In this document: positions 61,104 to 64,000 of the stretch, piece after piece
Numbering within the stretch: the first letter of the stretch is position 1
How the letters are laid out: each line of letters opens with the position of its first letter
Source of the DNA: Heyndrickxia acidicola
GTDB taxonomy: Bacteria; Bacillota; Bacilli; Bacillales; Bacillaceae_C
NCBI RefSeq assembly: GCF_001636425.1
Contig: NZ_KV440953.1
Span: forward strand, 1 to 64,000
DNA length: 64,000 nt
Direction: 5' to 3'
Program-made: the position numbers and the translations under genes
The notes under the pieces: generated by a model
What the model was told of the DNA's origin: nothing
Databases searched by the model: none
The model's input: only the letters and a program-made list of their open reading frames with translations

Positions 61104-61973
61104 TTGCTAAAAGACTTTTTTTCAAAACCAAAAAAGAAAAAATACGCAACGATACCTTCAGACTCTACAAGGAAAGATGTTCCTGAAGGTATTATGTCAA
61201 AGTGTCCAAGCTGCCGTAAAATTATGTATACAAAAGAGCTGGAAAAAAATTTAAAGGTATGCCTGCACTGTCATTATCATTATCCAATGAATGCATTTGA
61301 AAGGGTAGACAGTTTTCTTGATGAAGGGACTTTTAAGGAACTCGATCACGATTTGAAATCCGTAAACCCTTTGAATTTTCCTGATTATGTGGAGAAGCTG
61401 GAAAAAGATATTAAAAAGACCCATATGAATGAAGCAGTACTGACAGGGTCGGGAAAAATAAACAATCATGACATTGTAACAGCCATTATGGATTCTACGT
61501 TCAGAATGGGAAGCATGGGTTCTGTTGTTGGAGAAAAAATAACCAGGGCAATTGAAGAGGCAGATAAGCTGGGAGTTCCTTTTATTATCTTTACAGCCTC
61601 CGGGGGGGCCAGAATGCAGGAAGGCGTTTTGTCCTTAATGCAGATGGCAAAAACAAGTGCGGCTCTTCAAAAGTTCAGCCATAATGGCGGATTAATCATC
61701 TCTATCATGACGCATCCGACAACAGGCGGGGTTTCTGCCAGTTTCGCGTCTTTAGGAGACTTTAATTTTGCCGAGCCACAGGCATTAATTGGCTTTGCCG
61801 GAAGGCGCATCATCGAGCAAACCATTAGGGAAGAACTTCCTGAGGATTTCCAAACTGCTGAATTTCTTCTTAAGCATGGACAGCTGGATGCTGTTATCCC
61901 AAGGGAAGAACTAAGGGATAAAATCACCACAGTCCTTGAAATTCATCAACAAGAAGGTGAATTAACATGGTAA
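61104..61973 (+). CDS. accD: Acetyl-CoA carboxylase carboxyltransferase subunit beta
   Basis: With AccA, transfers carboxyl from carboxybiotin to acetyl-CoA, giving malonyl-CoA for fatty acid synthesis. 289 aa. N-terminal zinc ribbon Cys34-Cys37...Cys53-Cys56, then crotonase-fold motifs [12 protein letters not shown] and [18 protein letters not shown], and [14 protein letters not shown] start with AAAGGAGG 8-9 nt upstream. Overlaps accA by 7 nt. A small hairpin AGGGGC/GCCCCT sits just upstream at about 61058-61077. Confidence 0.96.
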   Translation: MLKDFFSKPKKKKYATIPSDSTRKDVPEGIMSKCPSCRKIMYTKELEKNLKVCLHCHYHYPMNAFERVDSFLDEGTFKELDHDLKSVNPLNFPDYVEKLEKDIKKTHMNEAVLTGSGKINNHDIVTAIMDSTFRMGSMGSVVGEKITRAIEEADKLGVPFIIFTASGGARMQEGVLSLMQMAKTSAALQKFSHNGGLIISIMTHPTTGGVSASFASLGDFNFAEPQALIGFAGRRIIEQTIREELPEDFQTAEFLLKHGQLDAVIPREELRDKITTVLEIHQQEGELTW

Positions 61974-62941
61974 ATGAATTAGAATTTGAAAAGCCATTAG
62001 TCGAGCTTCAAAAGAAAATAGAGGAATTAAAAGAGTTTACAAAGGATTCAGATGTGGACCTTACTTCTGAAATTACCAAACTTGAAGCCAGATATAAAAA
62101 ACTCGAAAATGAAATTTATCAAAGCATGAAGCCTTGGGATAGGGTTCAGGTTGCAAGGCATCCAAACAGGCCGACTACTTTGGATTATATTAAGCATCTG
62201 TTTACTGATTTCTTTGAGCTTCATGGAGACCGGTTATTTGGGGATGATGAAGCCATTGTCGCGGGCATTGCCAAGTATAAAGGACTTCCTGTGACAGTAA
62301 TGGGCCATCAACGAGGCAAGGATACAAAAGAAAATATTAGACGGAATTTCGGCATGCCCCATCCTGAAGGATATCGAAAGGCATTGCGCTTAATGAAGCA
62401 GGCGGATAAATTTAATCGTCCGATCATTTGTTTTATAGATACAAAAGGAGCTTATCCGGGCAAGGCTGCGGAAGAGCGGGGACAAAGCGAAGCGATTGCT
62501 AGAAACCTATTTGAAATGGCTGGATTAAGCGTTCCTGTCATTTGTGTTGTTATTGGAGAAGGCGGAAGCGGAGGGGCTTTAGCGCTTGGACTTGGGAATC
62601 ACATCCACATGCTTGAAAACTCCATCTATTCCGTTATCTCACCAGAAGGAGCTGCATCCATCCTCTGGAAGGATGCATCAAAAGCCAAGCTGGCTGCAGA
62701 ATCAATGAGGATTACAGCTCCGGATTTGAAAGAGCTTGGAATCATTGATGATATTATTCCGGAAGTAAAAGGCGGTGCACACAGGGATATTAAGGCTCAA
62801 GCCGAATTTATCGGAAGTGCTCTGGAAAAATCCCTGAAGGAATTGCTGCCATTAACATCGGAACAGCTTATTGAAAGCCGTTATGAAAAATACAAGATGA
62901 TGGGCAAGTTCTCTGAAGAGAAGGATTACGCAAATATTTAA
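61967..62941 (+). CDS. accA: Acetyl-CoA carboxylase carboxyltransferase subunit alpha
   Basis: Partner of AccD. 324 aa (B. subtilis 325). N-terminal coiled region, then [62 protein letters not shown] in parts, [21 protein letters not shown] and [14 protein letters not shown] forming the oxyanion/biotin site. ATG overlaps the end of accD; GAAGGTGA upstream. Coupled translation keeps subunits equal. Confidence 0.97.
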   Translation: MVNELEFEKPLVELQKKIEELKEFTKDSDVDLTSEITKLEARYKKLENEIYQSMKPWDRVQVARHPNRPTTLDYIKHLFTDFFELHGDRLFGDDEAIVAGIAKYKGLPVTVMGHQRGKDTKENIRRNFGMPHPEGYRKALRLMKQADKFNRPIICFIDTKGAYPGKAAEERGQSEAIARNLFEMAGLSVPVICVVIGEGGSGGALALGLGNHIHMLENSIYSVISPEGAASILWKDASKAKLAAESMRITAPDLKELGIIDDIIPEVKGGAHRDIKAQAEFIGSALEKSLKELLPLTSEQLIESRYEKYKMMGKFSEEKDYANI

Positions 62942-62947
62942 AATGGT

Positions 62948-62992
62948 TAGGCAATTGATGGTATTCAATTGCCTACTATATTTGTTTTTAAA
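62948..62992 (+). terminator. Possible terminator of accDA
   Basis: Perfect 11-bp stem TAGGCAATTGA/TCAATTGCCTA; the T-rich tail is interrupted (CTATATTTGTTTTTA). Confidence 0.55.
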
Positions 62993-63041
62993 CATCTACA
63001 TATCATTTTAAAGCGAAATCAACATATGAATTTTAATGTGA

Positions 63042-63055
63042 AGGTAACGCTTACA
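63042..63055 (-). promoter_or_regulatory. cre (CcpA) site upstream of pfkA
   Basis: Minus strand TGTAAGCGTTACCT: the first 11 bases fit the cre consensus TGWAANCGNTN exactly, and only the end differs from WCA. About 165 bp before pfkA. Confidence 0.6.
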
Positions 63056-63098
63056 GTAATTTTATATTTTTGAATGTATTTCCTTTCGTTTGAATTCG

Positions 63099-63127
63099 TT
63101 GAGAATACATGGCGAAAGTGGTATTTT
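63099..63127 (+). promoter_or_regulatory. Promoter candidate for pfkA
   Basis: TTGAGA-N17-TATTTT (4/6 each), about 85 nt before the start codon. Confidence 0.4.
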
Positions 63128-63129
63128 AG

Positions 63130-64000
<871 letters not shown>

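Overview
The window is chromosomal DNA of an endospore-forming, low-GC Gram-positive bacterium of the Bacillaceae. Evidence for this is sporulation genes (sspA, refZ, ytfJ, ytrH/ytrI, sftA), Bacillus-type ribosome binding sites (AGGAGG/GGGGTG), a SigB-type and a SigG-type promoter, and a gene order that follows the B. subtilis sftA-murC-ytxGH-aroA-ccpA-acuCBA/acsA-tyrS-rpsD-dgcP-ytsP-refZ-ezrA-nifZ-thiI-sspA-ytcI-ytcJ-ppnKB-ytfIJ-tpx-ytxK-ackA-moaB-ald-ytkL-ytoI-ytpI-nrnA-ytrIH-dnaE-accDA-pfkA block, as I recall it. It is not B. subtilis itself: motPS, braB and ytxJ are absent at their usual places, no malic-enzyme gene lies between dnaE and accD, and extra genes are present (a 725-aa FtsA/PilM-like protein, rarD, a MarC protein, a GntR regulator). 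A Cytobacillus/Mesobacillus/Neobacillus-like organism is my guess.

Layout. 1-7 kb: SftA translocase (5' end outside the window), MurC, an M29 aminopeptidase, and the stress genes ytxG-ytxH behind a clear SigB promoter. 7-15.2 kb: FtsA-like ATPase, DAHP synthase/chorismate mutase, CcpA, and the acuABC operon. 15.3-22.5 kb: acsA divergent from acuABC with a cre-like site between them, a NUDIX gene, a T-box controlled tyrS, an alpha/beta hydrolase, and rpsD with a long leader. 22.8-32 kb: diguanylate cyclase, fRMsr, RefZ, EzrA, NifZ-ThiI, and an alpha/beta SASP. 32-46.5 kb: acyl-CoA synthetase, amidohydrolase, RarD, NAD kinase, YtfI-YtfJ, Tpx, YtxK, AckA, an EcsC-family protein, MoaB, an aldo/keto reductase, and an unnoted 52-aa ORF. 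47-64 kb: Ald, MarC, PepQ, YtkL, YtoI, YtpI, NrnA, YtrH-YtrI, DnaE, a GntR regulator, AccD-AccA, and the start of PfkA.

The genes are core metabolism, division and sporulation. One functional theme is acetyl-CoA/acetate control. CcpA, AcsA (its conserved acetylated Lys falls at 549), its acetyltransferase AcuA and deacetylase AcuC, AckA and AccDA all sit in one window. Cre-like sites are visible at acuA/acsA and pfkA, and a weak one at ackA. A GntR/FadR-type operator lies before the GntR gene, and a degraded second copy precedes accD.

The least ordinary content is intergenic. I see at least four families of 100-160 bp dispersed repeats (called R1-R4 here) plus a short REP-like hairpin. R3 (about 155-161 bp, ends GGCTC...CAGCC) and R4 (ends GGC..TGTT..., core TTTTAGCTCAT...ATGAGCTAAAA) are flanked by 8-bp AT-rich direct repeats at several copies, so they look like non-autonomous mobile elements (MITEs). 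R2 (about 135-150 bp) is a long imperfect palindrome that also occurs in head-to-tail arrays. One R4 copy contains a perfect 30-bp inverted repeat. No CRISPR array, prophage, complete IS, rRNA or tRNA gene was seen.
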